From a virus: a stretch of 27,790 nucleotides of DNA. A model generated the notes under the pieces. The model saw only the letters and a list, made by a program, of their open reading frames with translations, did no database searches and was not told the origin of the DNA. Location: the IMG/VR virus record IMGVR_UViG_3300030419_001670, positions 1 to 27,790 of that record; one strand, given 5' to 3'. Below, piece after piece: positions 16,353-23,612 of this stretch. The translations under genes and the position numbers were made by a program. Positions within the stretch are counted from its first letter, which is position 1, and each line of letters opens with the position of its first letter.

Positions 16353-16535
16353 ATGAATCAATTTAACGCAGTAGGAATTGCAGAAGGTTTTGTTGAAGCA
16401 TCTAGTGAAGAAGAAGTTATTGAAGCATGGCAGTATTTAGTTGATACAGGATTGGCATGGCAATTACAAGGATGGTTTGGCAGAACTGCAAATGAACTTA
16501 TTGAAAATGGAATTATAAAAATAAAGGAGAAATAA
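16353..16535 (+). CDS. Small conserved-type marine phage protein, 60 aa
   Basis: ATG 16353 is behind GGGAGTAAATAA. The sequence has a recognisable pattern: AEGFVEASSEEEVIEAWQYL, then DTGLAWQLQGWFGRTANELI. I associate this with a short uncharacterised protein common in marine phages; memory only. The stop TAA ends right at the next start (TAAATG). It is the first gene of a four-gene group bounded by the two inverted palindromes. Confidence 0.7.
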   Translation: MNQFNAVGIAEGFVEASSEEEVIEAWQYLVDTGLAWQLQGWFGRTANELIENGIIKIKEK

Positions 16536-16895
16536 ATGAGTGAGAAAACATTTGAAGAAATAAATTTATCTAAGTTGAATCTATTGTCGATATTGCGAGG
16601 AAGGTTAATACCAAATATTTTGGCAGTAGAAACCTTACATATAAAAGATGGTTGTGAAGAAGGTCAAATGCACTACCTAAATGATTTGCAAGATGAAGCA
16701 GAATTTTTAAGGTTATTATCAATAGCATTAAAAAGAATTGCAAAAGGATTATATGTTGATGAAAGAACATATATTGAAACTGTTCCAAACAAAAAATTTT
16801 TAAGCACTAAAATGTTTGTATATAGTTATTCAGAATTTAGTGCTATTAGAATTTATACTGATGCAGATTATTTAAAAAGAATGTTCATGGATTAA
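16536..16895 (+). CDS. Early hypothetical protein, 119 aa
   Basis: It starts at ATG 16536 immediately after the preceding stop, with AAGGAGAAATAA as ribosome binding site. The protein is helical and charged with a leucine-rich middle (NDLQDEAEFLRLLSIALKRI), then beta-like YVDERTYIETVP. No motif is recognised. It belongs to the four-gene group between palindromes A and B. Confidence 0.6.
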   Translation: MSEKTFEEINLSKLNLLSILRGRLIPNILAVETLHIKDGCEEGQMHYLNDLQDEAEFLRLLSIALKRIAKGLYVDERTYIETVPNKKFLSTKMFVYSYSEFSAIRIYTDADYLKRMFMD

Positions 16896-16909
16896 AGGGA
16901 GGTAACAGA

Positions 16910-17110
16910 ATGAATAAGGAACAAATGAAATTATTAATTAATGCAAAAATTATAAATGTACTTGACGACATTTCTTTAGTTTTGCAACTAGACAAAGGCG
17001 AATTATTACGAATGTTCCCATTAAGAGATGGCGAAGTCAGAATAGATAATGATGGCAATGCATTAGGCTCTTGGGGATTTGCATTAATTGAAGGAGGCAA
17101 CAATGAGTAA
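16910..17110 (+). CDS. Early hypothetical protein, 66 aa
   Basis: ATG 16910 follows a very strong AGGGAGGTAACAG. The small mixed alpha/beta protein (NKEQMKLLINAKIINVLDDI, later GALIEGG-type ending) has no cysteine. Its final codons include the GGAGG ribosome binding site of the next gene, and the two coding regions overlap by eight bases, so they are coupled. Function unknown. Confidence 0.6.
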   Translation: MNKEQMKLLINAKIINVLDDISLVLQLDKGELLRMFPLRDGEVRIDNDGNALGSWGFALIEGGNNE

Positions 17111-17297
17111 AAATATACAGGATGCCTACGATTACAATGATCCTATAGACAGACCCATGATAGATGATCAGAAGGACCAGCAAGAATGCGAACATCAACA
17201 CATAAGATTTTTGTATTCAGATCATGCAGAAAGTAATAAAGCAGTTGGTCATGATTGCGACATGGTTATATGTTGTGATTGTGGAGTAACAGTTTAA
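17103..17297 (+). CDS. 64-aa acidic protein with C-terminal Cys/His cluster
   Basis: I choose ATG 17103 rather than 17088 because AAGGAGG sits at the right distance from it. The N-terminal half is acidic (DAYDYNDPIDRPMIDDQKD). The C-terminal half has CEHQH and CDMVICCDCG, a probable zinc-binding ribbon. It ends one base before palindrome B. It is one of at least six small cysteine-pair proteins in the early region. Confidence 0.65.
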   Translation: MSKNIQDAYDYNDPIDRPMIDDQKDQQECEHQHIRFLYSDHAESNKAVGHDCDMVICCDCGVTV

Positions 17298-17298
17298 A

Positions 17299-17332
17299 AT
17301 CCAGGTAATAAATTTTATTGCATTACCTGGAT
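17299..17332. repeat. Intergenic CCAGG palindrome, copy B (inverted relative to A)
   Basis: Perfect 11-bp arms ATCCAGGTAAT (17299-17309) and ATTACCTGGAT (17322-17332) enclose a 12-base loop. Read on the minus strand it matches copy A through both arms and much of the loop (AGATCCAGGTAAYGCA at the left, TTATTACCTGG at the right). It begins one base after the stop of the preceding gene and is followed by a purine-rich tract, as copy A is. Confidence 0.75.
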
Positions 17333-17390
17333 CTTGCATCTGCTACAAATCAAAATAAAATAGAAAGAGAATAGAGAGGAAGTAATCATA

Positions 17391-17419
17391 TTGACATTTA
17401 AGTTAAACTTTAGTACCAT
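17391..17419 (+). promoter_or_regulatory. Candidate promoter for the methyltransferase gene
   Basis: A perfect TTGACA (17391-17396) is followed after 17 bases by TACCAT (17414-17419, 4/6 to TATAAT). The predicted start lies at about 17426, giving a short leader with AGAAGGAG directly before the ATG at 17438. It would allow methyltransferase expression independent of the upstream early promoter. Confidence 0.45.
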
Positions 17420-17437
17420 TATAGAAGGAGAAATCAT

Positions 17438-18922
17438 ATGAAACAAAAATACAAAAAACCAATTGTTGTTGCATCATTGTTTGATGGCATGAGTGGAGCA
17501 CAGTTAGCTTTGAAACACAGAGGAATTCCTGTAAAAAAATATCACGCATCTGAGATTGATAAGTATGCAATTTCTGTGACCAAGAAAAATTTTCCAAACA
17601 CAAATTTTGTTGGAGACATCACACAATTAAACGGATCTGATTTAGGTCATGTTGATTTAGTAATCGGTGGATCGCCATGTCAAGGATTTTCTATGGCATC
17701 CAATGGCAGATTGAATTTTGAACATCCACAATCTAAACTTTTTTTTGAATTTATTAGAGTGTTAAGAGAGTGTCAGGAAATAAATCCTAATTTATTTTTC
17801 GTGCTTGAAAATGTACGGATGGCAAATAAGCATCGTGACATAATAACAGAGGAGTTAAATGTTGAGCCAATACTCATAGACTCTGCTCTTCTTTCTGCCC
17901 AAAGGAGACGAAGATATTATTGGACAAACATTCCAGGTGTTGCACAACCAAGCGATGAGGGATGGAAATTAAAAGACATCCTGGAGGACAATGCAGAACT
18001 TCCTGTCTATTCAAATATATATGGAGGGTTTAATAAACCTGTACAAATCCACACAGAAAAATCTCCTACTTTAATTACACCTGGAGGTGGTGGTCACATA
18101 CCTTCTGTAAATAAAATATATTCTAAGAAAGAGAAAGTGAAAGTAAAAATCAGGAAGCATAAATTAGATGATCAATTTGTATTAGTGTTACGAGATTGTA
18201 AAGCTATGGCTAAATTTAATAAAGGTATTTCATTGAAAGATATAGCTACACATTGCGATGTGCCATTGACCCAAGCAGAGCATTGGTTTAGAAAAGACAG
18301 TTCGTTTTCTATTCCTCCAGCAGAAGTATGGGATAAGTTAAAAGAAATATTAGATGCAGAAATAATATTAAAAGAGTATGACAAATTTATTACAGAATTT
18401 ATTGAACGAGATGGTGTTTACAATATGGCAGAAAGAATAACTTTGCCTGACGGAAAACATCCTACTCTTACTGCTAGATCAGAAGGTGGAAAGATACAGA
18501 ATGTTGACGACAAATATTATCTTACAGAAAAAATGAAAAAATTTATTACAAAGAAACCACACAACTACGAACTTGGAGATCGCAACACAACAGATCCTGT
18601 AATTGCTAGACCACTTTCTGCGACATCACATAAGATGCATCGAGCATACCAGGACACATATGTTACTACTGATTACAAACCATATAACAAAAGTAATGTT
18701 CGTAAGCTAACAGGTCGTGAATGCGAACGATTGCAAACTGTTCCTGATGACTATACTGCTTTTGGCATAGATGCTAATGACCAGGTAACGCCTATTAGCA
18801 ACTCACAAAGATACAAAATGTTAGGCAACGGATTTACTATTCGTATTGTTAGTCACATATTATCTTACATGGAAGATAACGCACAACCAATGAAAACAAA
18901 AAAACAATTAAAATTATTATAG
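17438..18922 (+). CDS. C5-cytosine DNA methyltransferase
   Basis: This 494-residue enzyme transfers methyl from S-adenosylmethionine to carbon 5 of cytosine. Visible motifs are I (SLFDGMSGAQ, 13-22), IV (GGSPCQGFS, 77-85, catalytic Cys81), VI (ENV, 124-126), VIII (QRRRRYYW, 155-162), IX (RKLTGRECERLQTVP) and X (RYKMLGNGFTIRIVSHIL) near the C-terminus. The N-terminal half has the compact spacing of Dnmt3-like and phage enzymes. Between motifs VIII and IX lies an insertion of about 125 residues (225-350) with a helix-turn-helix-like part (SLKDIATHCDVPLTQAEHWF), probably part of target recognition. No restriction endonuclease gene is adjacent, so it is an orphan, likely for protection against host restriction. 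Confidence 0.92.
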   Translation: MKQKYKKPIVVASLFDGMSGAQLALKHRGIPVKKYHASEIDKYAISVTKKNFPNTNFVGDITQLNGSDLGHVDLVIGGSPCQGFSMASNGRLNFEHPQSKLFFEFIRVLRECQEINPNLFFVLENVRMANKHRDIITEELNVEPILIDSALLSAQRRRRYYWTNIPGVAQPSDEGWKLKDILEDNAELPVYSNIYGGFNKPVQIHTEKSPTLITPGGGGHIPSVNKIYSKKEKVKVKIRKHKLDDQFVLVLRDCKAMAKFNKGISLKDIATHCDVPLTQAEHWFRKDSSFSIPPAEVWDKLKEILDAEIILKEYDKFITEFIERDGVYNMAERITLPDGKHPTLTARSEGGKIQNVDDKYYLTEKMKKFITKKPHNYELGDRNTTDPVIARPLSATSHKMHRAYQDTYVTTDYKPYNKSNVRKLTGRECERLQTVPDDYTAFGIDANDQVTPISNSQRYKMLGNGFTIRIVSHILSYMEDNAQPMKTKKQLKLL

Positions 18923-18931
18923 GAGAATAAT

Positions 18932-19639
18932 ATGAATATAGATGACGGATCAATAATATGGCTTGACGAAGTTTTACAATCAGATGACTTTATGAAAGAA
19001 CAACCTAAGTATGATGATATAGTTAAGTTAAGAGTCGAGGTACAAACACATTCTAACAATGCACATGGCAAGTATGGAGAACCAAGTTCTTATGATTTTT
19101 CAGATAGGATGAGAGCATATATGTATGGTATAGAGATGTTCTTAATGGCAACTAAATTAGAATCAATGTGGGAATTAATAAAACCTGGAATAATTAAAAC
19201 AAAAATGTTAGCACAAGAGTCGAAAGACTGGAAGGAGAGAGCAGACAAAGTAAAAGATCTTATCATGAGTCTATCAACACTATTAACCACAGAGGAAATA
19301 GAACTTTGCATGACACAAACAGAACAATGGGATTATTTTGTAACTAACAAAATAGGAGGTAAAACTTTTGTGCCAAAACCTAGACATAAAAATTATAGAA
19401 ACAAGAAACTTAAATTTTATGCTGAAAATATAGATAGTGCAAAGGTAAACAAACAGACCAGGTCAGGCAAGAATGGTAAAAGAATCTCTTGCCCTAACTG
19501 TTTTGCAGTCTCATTAGTTTATCACTTTTCATGGGTATCTGTTGTTTGTCAAGGATGTGAAGAATGGATATCAAAAGACAGGTGGTTAGTTACCGACAAA
19601 CTTAATGAACTATTGGATGAAAAACATGACAAAATTTAG
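18932..19639 (+). CDS. 235-aa protein with C-terminal zinc ribbon
   Basis: ATG 18932 follows TAGGAGAATAAT, ten bases after the methyltransferase stop. The N-terminal 170 residues are helical and charged. The C-terminal domain has CPNC (Cys187, Cys190) and CQGC (Cys206, Cys209), a four-cysteine zinc ribbon, between basic flanks. Such ribbons often contact nucleic acid. Co-transcription with the methyltransferase is likely. The family is unknown to me. Confidence 0.65.
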   Translation: MNIDDGSIIWLDEVLQSDDFMKEQPKYDDIVKLRVEVQTHSNNAHGKYGEPSSYDFSDRMRAYMYGIEMFLMATKLESMWELIKPGIIKTKMLAQESKDWKERADKVKDLIMSLSTLLTTEEIELCMTQTEQWDYFVTNKIGGKTFVPKPRHKNYRNKKLKFYAENIDSAKVNKQTRSGKNGKRISCPNCFAVSLVYHFSWVSVVCQGCEEWISKDRWLVTDKLNELLDEKHDKI

Positions 19640-19862
19640 AACCTGGAGTGACGATGACGAGGCAAAATACAAAGAAGAATATAACTGTTTGGTTTGCAAA
19701 AACAAATGTGAATTTTGCAACACCTGGTCTCAATGTAGTAGCTGCGAGGATTGGGAGAAAGACAAGAGAAAAGGTGTTCCTCACAAAGAAACAAAAACAA
19801 AATTTACAAAACAATATTGGGAATCAATGGAAGCAAAATATCCCAATGCATTTGATTATTAA
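19626..19862 (+). CDS. 78-aa cysteine-rich protein (zinc finger-like)
   Basis: I choose ATG 19626 (MTKFRTWSDDDEA), which overlaps the preceding gene by 14 bases; in-frame ATGs at 19605 and 19617 are possible but neither has a better ribosome binding site. The core CLVCKNKCEFCNTWSQCSSC packs seven cysteines into 20-25 residues, suggesting one or two zinc ions. The tail is basic (KTKFTKQYWESMEAK). Function unknown; one of the early-region zinc microproteins. Confidence 0.6.
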   Translation: MTKFRTWSDDDEAKYKEEYNCLVCKNKCEFCNTWSQCSSCEDWEKDKRKGVPHKETKTKFTKQYWESMEAKYPNAFDY

Positions 19863-19879
19863 TAATTAGGAGAAGTATT

Positions 19880-20290
19880 ATGGTAAATAGTTTAGATAAA
19901 TTTAAAAGAAAAGGAACTACACACGAGGATTTCTATACAACAAAAGAGTTAACAGAATTGTTTGGTCTTAATAAGTATACAATCCACAAGGCAGTGGCGT
20001 CAGGGAAACTAAAAGCAAAACAAAAAGGGAAACATTCTAATTATAAATACTATAAAAATTTTATAGAAAAAAATTACATCCCAATAGCACATAGACACAA
20101 CACTACTTCAGTTGAAGAAGCCTATCTAAAGATAGCTTTTTGTAATAATTGTCAACTGAAACTAACATATAACAAAAGTAAAAAAACTTTTGTGTTTTAT
20201 GGAAATGACGAAAATGGTTATAGATACTGCAAGGATTGCACTGAAATAGCACAAGAAAGACAGTACATAGGAGTAACACATAGTGAGTAA
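19880..20290 (+). CDS. Helix-turn-helix (excisionase/MerR-like) protein with zinc ribbon
   Basis: ATG 19880 is behind TAGGAGAAGTATT. Residues about 17-62 form a winged helix-turn-helix of the excisionase/MerR type (FYTTKELTELFGLNKYTIHK, then a basic wing with KLKAKQKGKHSNYKYY). Residues 88-120 form a ribbon with CNNC (Cys88, Cys91) and CKDC (Cys117, Cys120). A DNA-binding regulatory or accessory role is likely, possibly in control of the early region or origin, but its target is unknown. No integrase accompanies it in the window, so true excisionase function is not supported. Confidence 0.7.
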   Translation: MVNSLDKFKRKGTTHEDFYTTKELTELFGLNKYTIHKAVASGKLKAKQKGKHSNYKYYKNFIEKNYIPIAHRHNTTSVEEAYLKIAFCNNCQLKLTYNKSKKTFVFYGNDENGYRYCKDCTEIAQERQYIGVTHSE

Positions 20291-20576
20291 AGCAGACATA
20301 AAAAAAATAGGAATAATATCAGTAGATAGTGGCACAATTTACATAGGAGATCCAGGTTACATAAGTAGTGACAAAAGGTTACATGACAGAGATGGGTGGG
20401 ATAAGTTTTGTGAAGAAGTATTTGAGCCTATGGACAAGAATAAAAAAGAATTTTCAAAAGTAAATTCTCTTTATCCACAAGGAGTTGTGTCCAGGACAAG
20501 CAGAGGAGACGGAGTCTATACTGTCTATGCACACATGAAAAATAATAAAGTAAGTGAAATAAGAATTAAATTTTAA
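20283..20576 (+). CDS. 97-aa protein with SG-GDPGY and GDG-Y motifs
   Basis: The GTG start at 20283 overlaps the preceding gene by eight bases and has AGGAG about ten bases upstream. The sequence runs SVDSGTIYIGDPGYISS, then DGWDKFCEEVF, then SRTSRGDGVYTVYA. This order of SGxIxIGDPxY and GDGxYxVxA recalls a small uncharacterised family found in phages and bacteria (GDPCY-type proteins), from memory. A perfect DnaA-box string TTATCCACA occurs inside at 20471-20479, probably by chance. Confidence 0.6.
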   Translation: MSKADIKKIGIISVDSGTIYIGDPGYISSDKRLHDRDGWDKFCEEVFEPMDKNKKEFSKVNSLYPQGVVSRTSRGDGVYTVYAHMKNNKVSEIRIKF

Positions 20577-20594
20577 TTAACAAGGGAGAAGTAA

Positions 20595-20792
20595 ATGAAT
20601 CAAAACAACGGCAAAGGATTTAGAGTTAGAATAAATGTATCTGTTTCTGTTAAAGGAATTAAGACACATGATTCTACTATTGAATTAGAAGATGAAGAGA
20701 TAAGTAAGCTACCAAAATTTGTTGACCAGGCATTGCAAGAAAGTGATCGCCTGGTTAATGAACTAGATAGAAGATATCCACCACAAGTATAG
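20595..20792 (+). CDS. Early hypothetical protein, 65 aa
   Basis: ATG 20595 follows AAGGGAGAAGTAA. The N-terminal half has beta-strand alternation (GFRVRINVSVSVKGIKTHDS), and the C-terminal half is an acidic helix (EDEEISKLPKFVDQALQESD). No family is recognised. A CCAGG-armed hairpin lies in its coding sequence (20722-20758), where the rare codons CGC and CTG are used. Stop is TAG at 20790-20792. Confidence 0.6.
   Translation: MNQNNGKGFRVRINVSVSVKGIKTHDSTIELEDEEISKLPKFVDQALQESDRLVNELDRRYPPQV
20722..20758 (+). repeat. CCAGG-armed hairpin inside a coding region
   Basis: Arms TTGACCAGGC (20722-20731) and GCCTGGTTAA (20749-20758) pair over 10 bp with one G:U, around a 17-base loop. The codons CGC and CTG at the right arm are uncommon in this AT-rich genome, so the nucleotide sequence rather than the protein may be selected. 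Confidence 0.5.
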
Positions 20793-20800
20793 GAGTAGTA

Positions 20801-21127
20801 ATGCAACAGAGTATGATGCCTGACTATGTTAACGACAAGTTTACTAATAAGAATGTAAAGGAGGAACTAAAGAAACTTTATAAAAAGAATCCTGGAATCT
20901 TTGATAAGTCTAATGACGATATTATGCTGGAGTATTGGCTAGAGAATCAACAACTAGCTAGTGTACTAGGAGATAAACTACCACAGTTTATTAAATGGTG
21001 GAAGAGAGCAATGAAACCTAGTAGCATAGATCGTGCTATCAGATTTGTTAGAGATGAGGAGAAGATCACTAAGAAAAATAAAAGATATTTAGAAAACGAA
21101 AGTCATCACTATTGGAGGAAAGAATGA
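20801..21127 (+). CDS. Early hypothetical protein, 108 aa
   Basis: ATG 20801 follows TAGGAGTAGTA. The protein is helical and strongly charged (KNVKEELKKLYKKNPGIFDK), with a Trp-rich middle (FIKWWKRAM) and a basic C-terminus. It overlaps the next start by four bases (ATGA), so the two are coupled within the replication gene cluster. No motif is recognised. Confidence 0.6.
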   Translation: MQQSMMPDYVNDKFTNKNVKEELKKLYKKNPGIFDKSNDDIMLEYWLENQQLASVLGDKLPQFIKWWKRAMKPSSIDRAIRFVRDEEKITKKNKRYLENESHHYWRKE

Positions 21128-21690
21128 CACAACAAAAAGAAACATTTACAGAACCAGCAGAAATAATAAGCTGCACAGAAGGAGAAGGAGGTCAGCAATG
21201 GGAAATTAATGTCAAGTGGCAGAATGTAGTGCTAAATCCTAACGGATGGACTGAAAATACATACATGAAAAAAAGTATCGAGGACAGAAAACCTTACGAG
21301 CCTGGACTTTATGTCTTAACTGTATCTAAAGGTAATGTAAAATACGATAAAAAAAATAACAAACCTTTTGATGGCACTAAAGAATGGATGTATTATTATA
21401 CAACCCATGAAGTAAGAACTTACGCAGAACAAGATGCATTACCTGGTCCTGATAAACAGGAAACAGAAGATTTGTTTTCTGAGGACAAGCCTGTTGCAAA
21501 AACTTACGAACAAATACAGGTCAGTCAAAACGATAGTATAACTAACCAAGTAATACTAAAAGAAATAGGACTAACACAAAGAACTATGATAGAGAAGGAT
21601 CAAATTAAATACACCACACTTTCTGAGGCTAGGGAAGATTTGATAAAAGAATCTAAACTTGCACAATTACAGTATCGTGACTCTGAATAG
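21124..21690 (+). CDS. 188-aa protein before the primase-type gene, possible ssDNA-binding or accessory factor
   Basis: I choose ATG 21124 because TTGGAGGAAAG precedes it and it forms an ATGA overlap with the previous stop. Residues 1-100 alternate like a beta barrel (EIISCTEGEGGQQWEINVKW, LYVLTVSKGNVKYDKK), which would be compatible with an OB fold. The rest is acidic and less ordered, then a helical tail. Position next to the zinc-finger and helicase genes suggests a replication accessory role such as single-strand DNA binding; this is inference and no diagnostic motif is seen. Confidence 0.55.
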   Translation: MTQQKETFTEPAEIISCTEGEGGQQWEINVKWQNVVLNPNGWTENTYMKKSIEDRKPYEPGLYVLTVSKGNVKYDKKNNKPFDGTKEWMYYYTTHEVRTYAEQDALPGPDKQETEDLFSEDKPVAKTYEQIQVSQNDSITNQVILKEIGLTQRTMIEKDQIKYTTLSEAREDLIKESKLAQLQYRDSE

Positions 21691-22240
21691 GGAAGATCTT
21701 TTAAAGAAACAAAAGGAATACGAAGAGCAATCTGAAAAGTATTTCCAGGAAACTATGCAAGACCTGGAAATACTAAAGTATTCAAATGAAATGATGACAT
21801 TTTTTAGAAGAGTTCCAATACAAATGGCAAAGAAAAAACCTGATTTATGGGATGTTGTCAGTGAACTTAGCGAACTTACTTTACAAGTATTAATACAGTG
21901 GATAAGAGAACACGATCACAATAGACCTGTAAAATTTTGGTCTGTGTATGTACTACCTACAATGGAGAAGAGAGAGAGAATGTTTAGTAAGGACTTCTCA
22001 GTTAATGCAAAAGAATACGAGAAAATTCGTAATCTTTTTACAGTAGAAGAGTTAGCAGAGAAGCATACCAGGTTAGGCAGAGTTTCAGGAAACAGAAGAT
22101 CAGGCATCTGTCCTTTGCACAAAGACACAGATCCTAGTTTTACTGTATACTTAAAATCCAATTCTTTTTTCTGTTTTGGTTGCAAAGCAGGAGGAGATGT
22201 AATAGATTTATTCTACGCATTAAAGGAGATGAATAAATGA
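21677..22240 (+). CDS. Stand-alone CHC2-type zinc-finger protein (primase N-domain-like)
   Basis: The C-terminal 45 residues form a DnaG-type zinc domain: CPLH (Cys145, His148) and CFGC (Cys166, Cys169) with the conserved DPSF between them and GGDVIDLF after it. The N-terminal 140 residues are helical, with no TOPRIM or other catalytic motif, so this is not a complete primase. Start is uncertain: GTG 21677 (used here) or TTG 21659; neither has a clear ribosome binding site, but overlap with the previous gene suggests coupling. It would recognise initiation sites on single-stranded DNA together with the helicase encoded next. A 12-bp CCAGG hairpin lies inside. Confidence 0.75.
   Translation: MTLNREDLLKKQKEYEEQSEKYFQETMQDLEILKYSNEMMTFFRRVPIQMAKKKPDLWDVVSELSELTLQVLIQWIREHDHNRPVKFWSVYVLPTMEKRERMFSKDFSVNAKEYEKIRNLFTVEELAEKHTRLGRVSGNRRSGICPLHKDTDPSFTVYLKSNSFFCFGCKAGGDVIDLFYALKEMNK
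21738..21774 (+). repeat. Perfect 12-bp CCAGG-armed hairpin inside a coding region
   Basis: AGTATTTCCAGG (21738-21749) is the exact reverse complement of CCTGGAAATACT (21763-21774), with a 13-base loop. Arm and loop lengths match those of palindromes A and B, although it lies within the zinc-finger gene. Confidence 0.7.
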
Positions 22241-23580
22241 ATGAAAGCACAGACGATTTAATGGATGAGCTAGAGAAAGCATTAAAGAATGTCCATCAAA
22301 AAAATTTAGGAATTGATTTAGAACCAGAAATAGAAGTTGTTGCAGATGACAATGTTGTTTTTAGGTACGAAAAAATTGGGATTAGGATGGAGTTATTAGA
22401 AATCCATGTTGATACTAAGCGAGTGCCTACAGCAGAGATAGTAGTATCAGCAAGTAAAAATAAATATCCTAACATAACCAGAGAAACTATTTATAGAGAT
22501 AGAGTAAACCTTGTTTCTAACAGATCTAAAACTTCGTTTGTAAAGACAATGTGTAATGCTTTACCACCACTTGCTGACTCCTGGACAGACATCGTGGAAA
22601 GTATAACTGAAGAAACTCTTAAAATATATAGAGAGGGTAATGACATCATGACTATAGGGAGTATAGAAGATGACGAAATACCTTCGTATCAGGTGTTTCC
22701 TCTTATTAGATCAGACGGAATTAATATATTGTTTGGAGCAGGCGCACAAGGCAAATCTTTTTTAGCAACCTTCATATGTATGCTAGTACAAGGTGGAGTT
22801 GATCATGCAGGATTAGCACCAGAGCAAGGCAATGTTTTATATTTAGATTGGGAAGATAGTTGGAGAACAGTTAATAAAAGAATTAAAGCATTAAGAAAAG
22901 GCAACAACGAATTACTTCCTGATATAAGACATATCGAAATGGCAGGTAAAACTATAGACACTGAGTTGCCTGACATCAATAAGAAAATAGAAACAGAAAA
23001 TATTAGTCTCGTAGTCATAGATAGTTTTGGAGTGGCTGCTGGAGGCAATCAAAACGAAAGCGATTATGTTAAAAACATAATGAATAAAATAAATAGATTA
23101 AATGCTAGTGTTTTAATCATTGACCACCCTACAAAGATGGATGGAGATACTCCTACAGGCTCATCTTATAAAGGTACAAGTGCCAGGAATGTATGGAAGA
23201 TGCAGAAAAGCCAGGATTTAGGAGCAAACATAGTTGATGTTGGTGTGTATCACACTAAAGCTAATAACAGTAAAATGTTTCAACCATTAGGAATGAGAAT
23301 AGAATTTTTGAATGACATAAATGACCAGGTTGATAAAGTAGTTATTACTTCTATAGATGTTAAAGATCACGAAGATCTTGTCGACTCACTACCTGTACAT
23401 GAAAAATTAGAAAAGTTATTGAAGCAAGGACAGCAGACAGTCTTGCAACTTGCACAGGGAACTAATACAAATGTTAATGTCGTAAGAACAGAGTTATCAA
23501 AAAGAGGAAACAAATTTATGAGAGTAGAAAAAAATACTTACGCACTTAACCCTCGATACTACGGAACTACGCACAATTAA
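22237..23580 (+). CDS. RepA-like RecA-fold replicative helicase/ATPase
   Basis: The 447-residue protein has a RecA/AAA_25 core: Walker A GAGAQGKS (167-174), LYLDWED (201-207), Walker B LVVIDSFG (258-265) and IIDHPTK (294-300), followed by an SSYKGTSARNVWK segment. This layout is that of plasmid RepA hexameric helicases and related phage proteins. The N-terminal 140 residues are a separate charged domain. The C-terminal 60 residues look like a winged helix (QTVLQLAQGTNTNVNVVRTE). It would unwind phage DNA at the fork. ATG 22237 follows AAAGGAGATGAATA and overlaps the zinc-finger gene stop (ATGA), so the two probably act together. Confidence 0.85.
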   Translation: MNESTDDLMDELEKALKNVHQKNLGIDLEPEIEVVADDNVVFRYEKIGIRMELLEIHVDTKRVPTAEIVVSASKNKYPNITRETIYRDRVNLVSNRSKTSFVKTMCNALPPLADSWTDIVESITEETLKIYREGNDIMTIGSIEDDEIPSYQVFPLIRSDGINILFGAGAQGKSFLATFICMLVQGGVDHAGLAPEQGNVLYLDWEDSWRTVNKRIKALRKGNNELLPDIRHIEMAGKTIDTELPDINKKIETENISLVVIDSFGVAAGGNQNESDYVKNIMNKINRLNASVLIIDHPTKMDGDTPTGSSYKGTSARNVWKMQKSQDLGANIVDVGVYHTKANNSKMFQPLGMRIEFLNDINDQVDKVVITSIDVKDHEDLVDSLPVHEKLEKLLKQGQQTVLQLAQGTNTNVNVVRTELSKRGNKFMRVEKNTYALNPRYYGTTHN

Positions 23581-23612
23581 TATATATATGTTATCATAAC
23601 AAAAGAGATTAC

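Noticed and set aside
19648-19869. 73-aa frame overlapping the cysteine-rich 78-aa gene
   Set aside because: It lies in another frame over the clearer CxxC protein and has no ribosome binding site; shadow frame.
19880-20290. Excisionase identity for the HTH protein
   Set aside because: No integrase or attachment site was found; many phage HTH proteins of this fold are regulators, so only the DNA-binding domain is claimed.
20471-20479. Perfect DnaA-box string TTATCCACA
   Set aside because: Single copy inside a coding region, in a frame that reads LYPQG; no cluster of boxes nearby.
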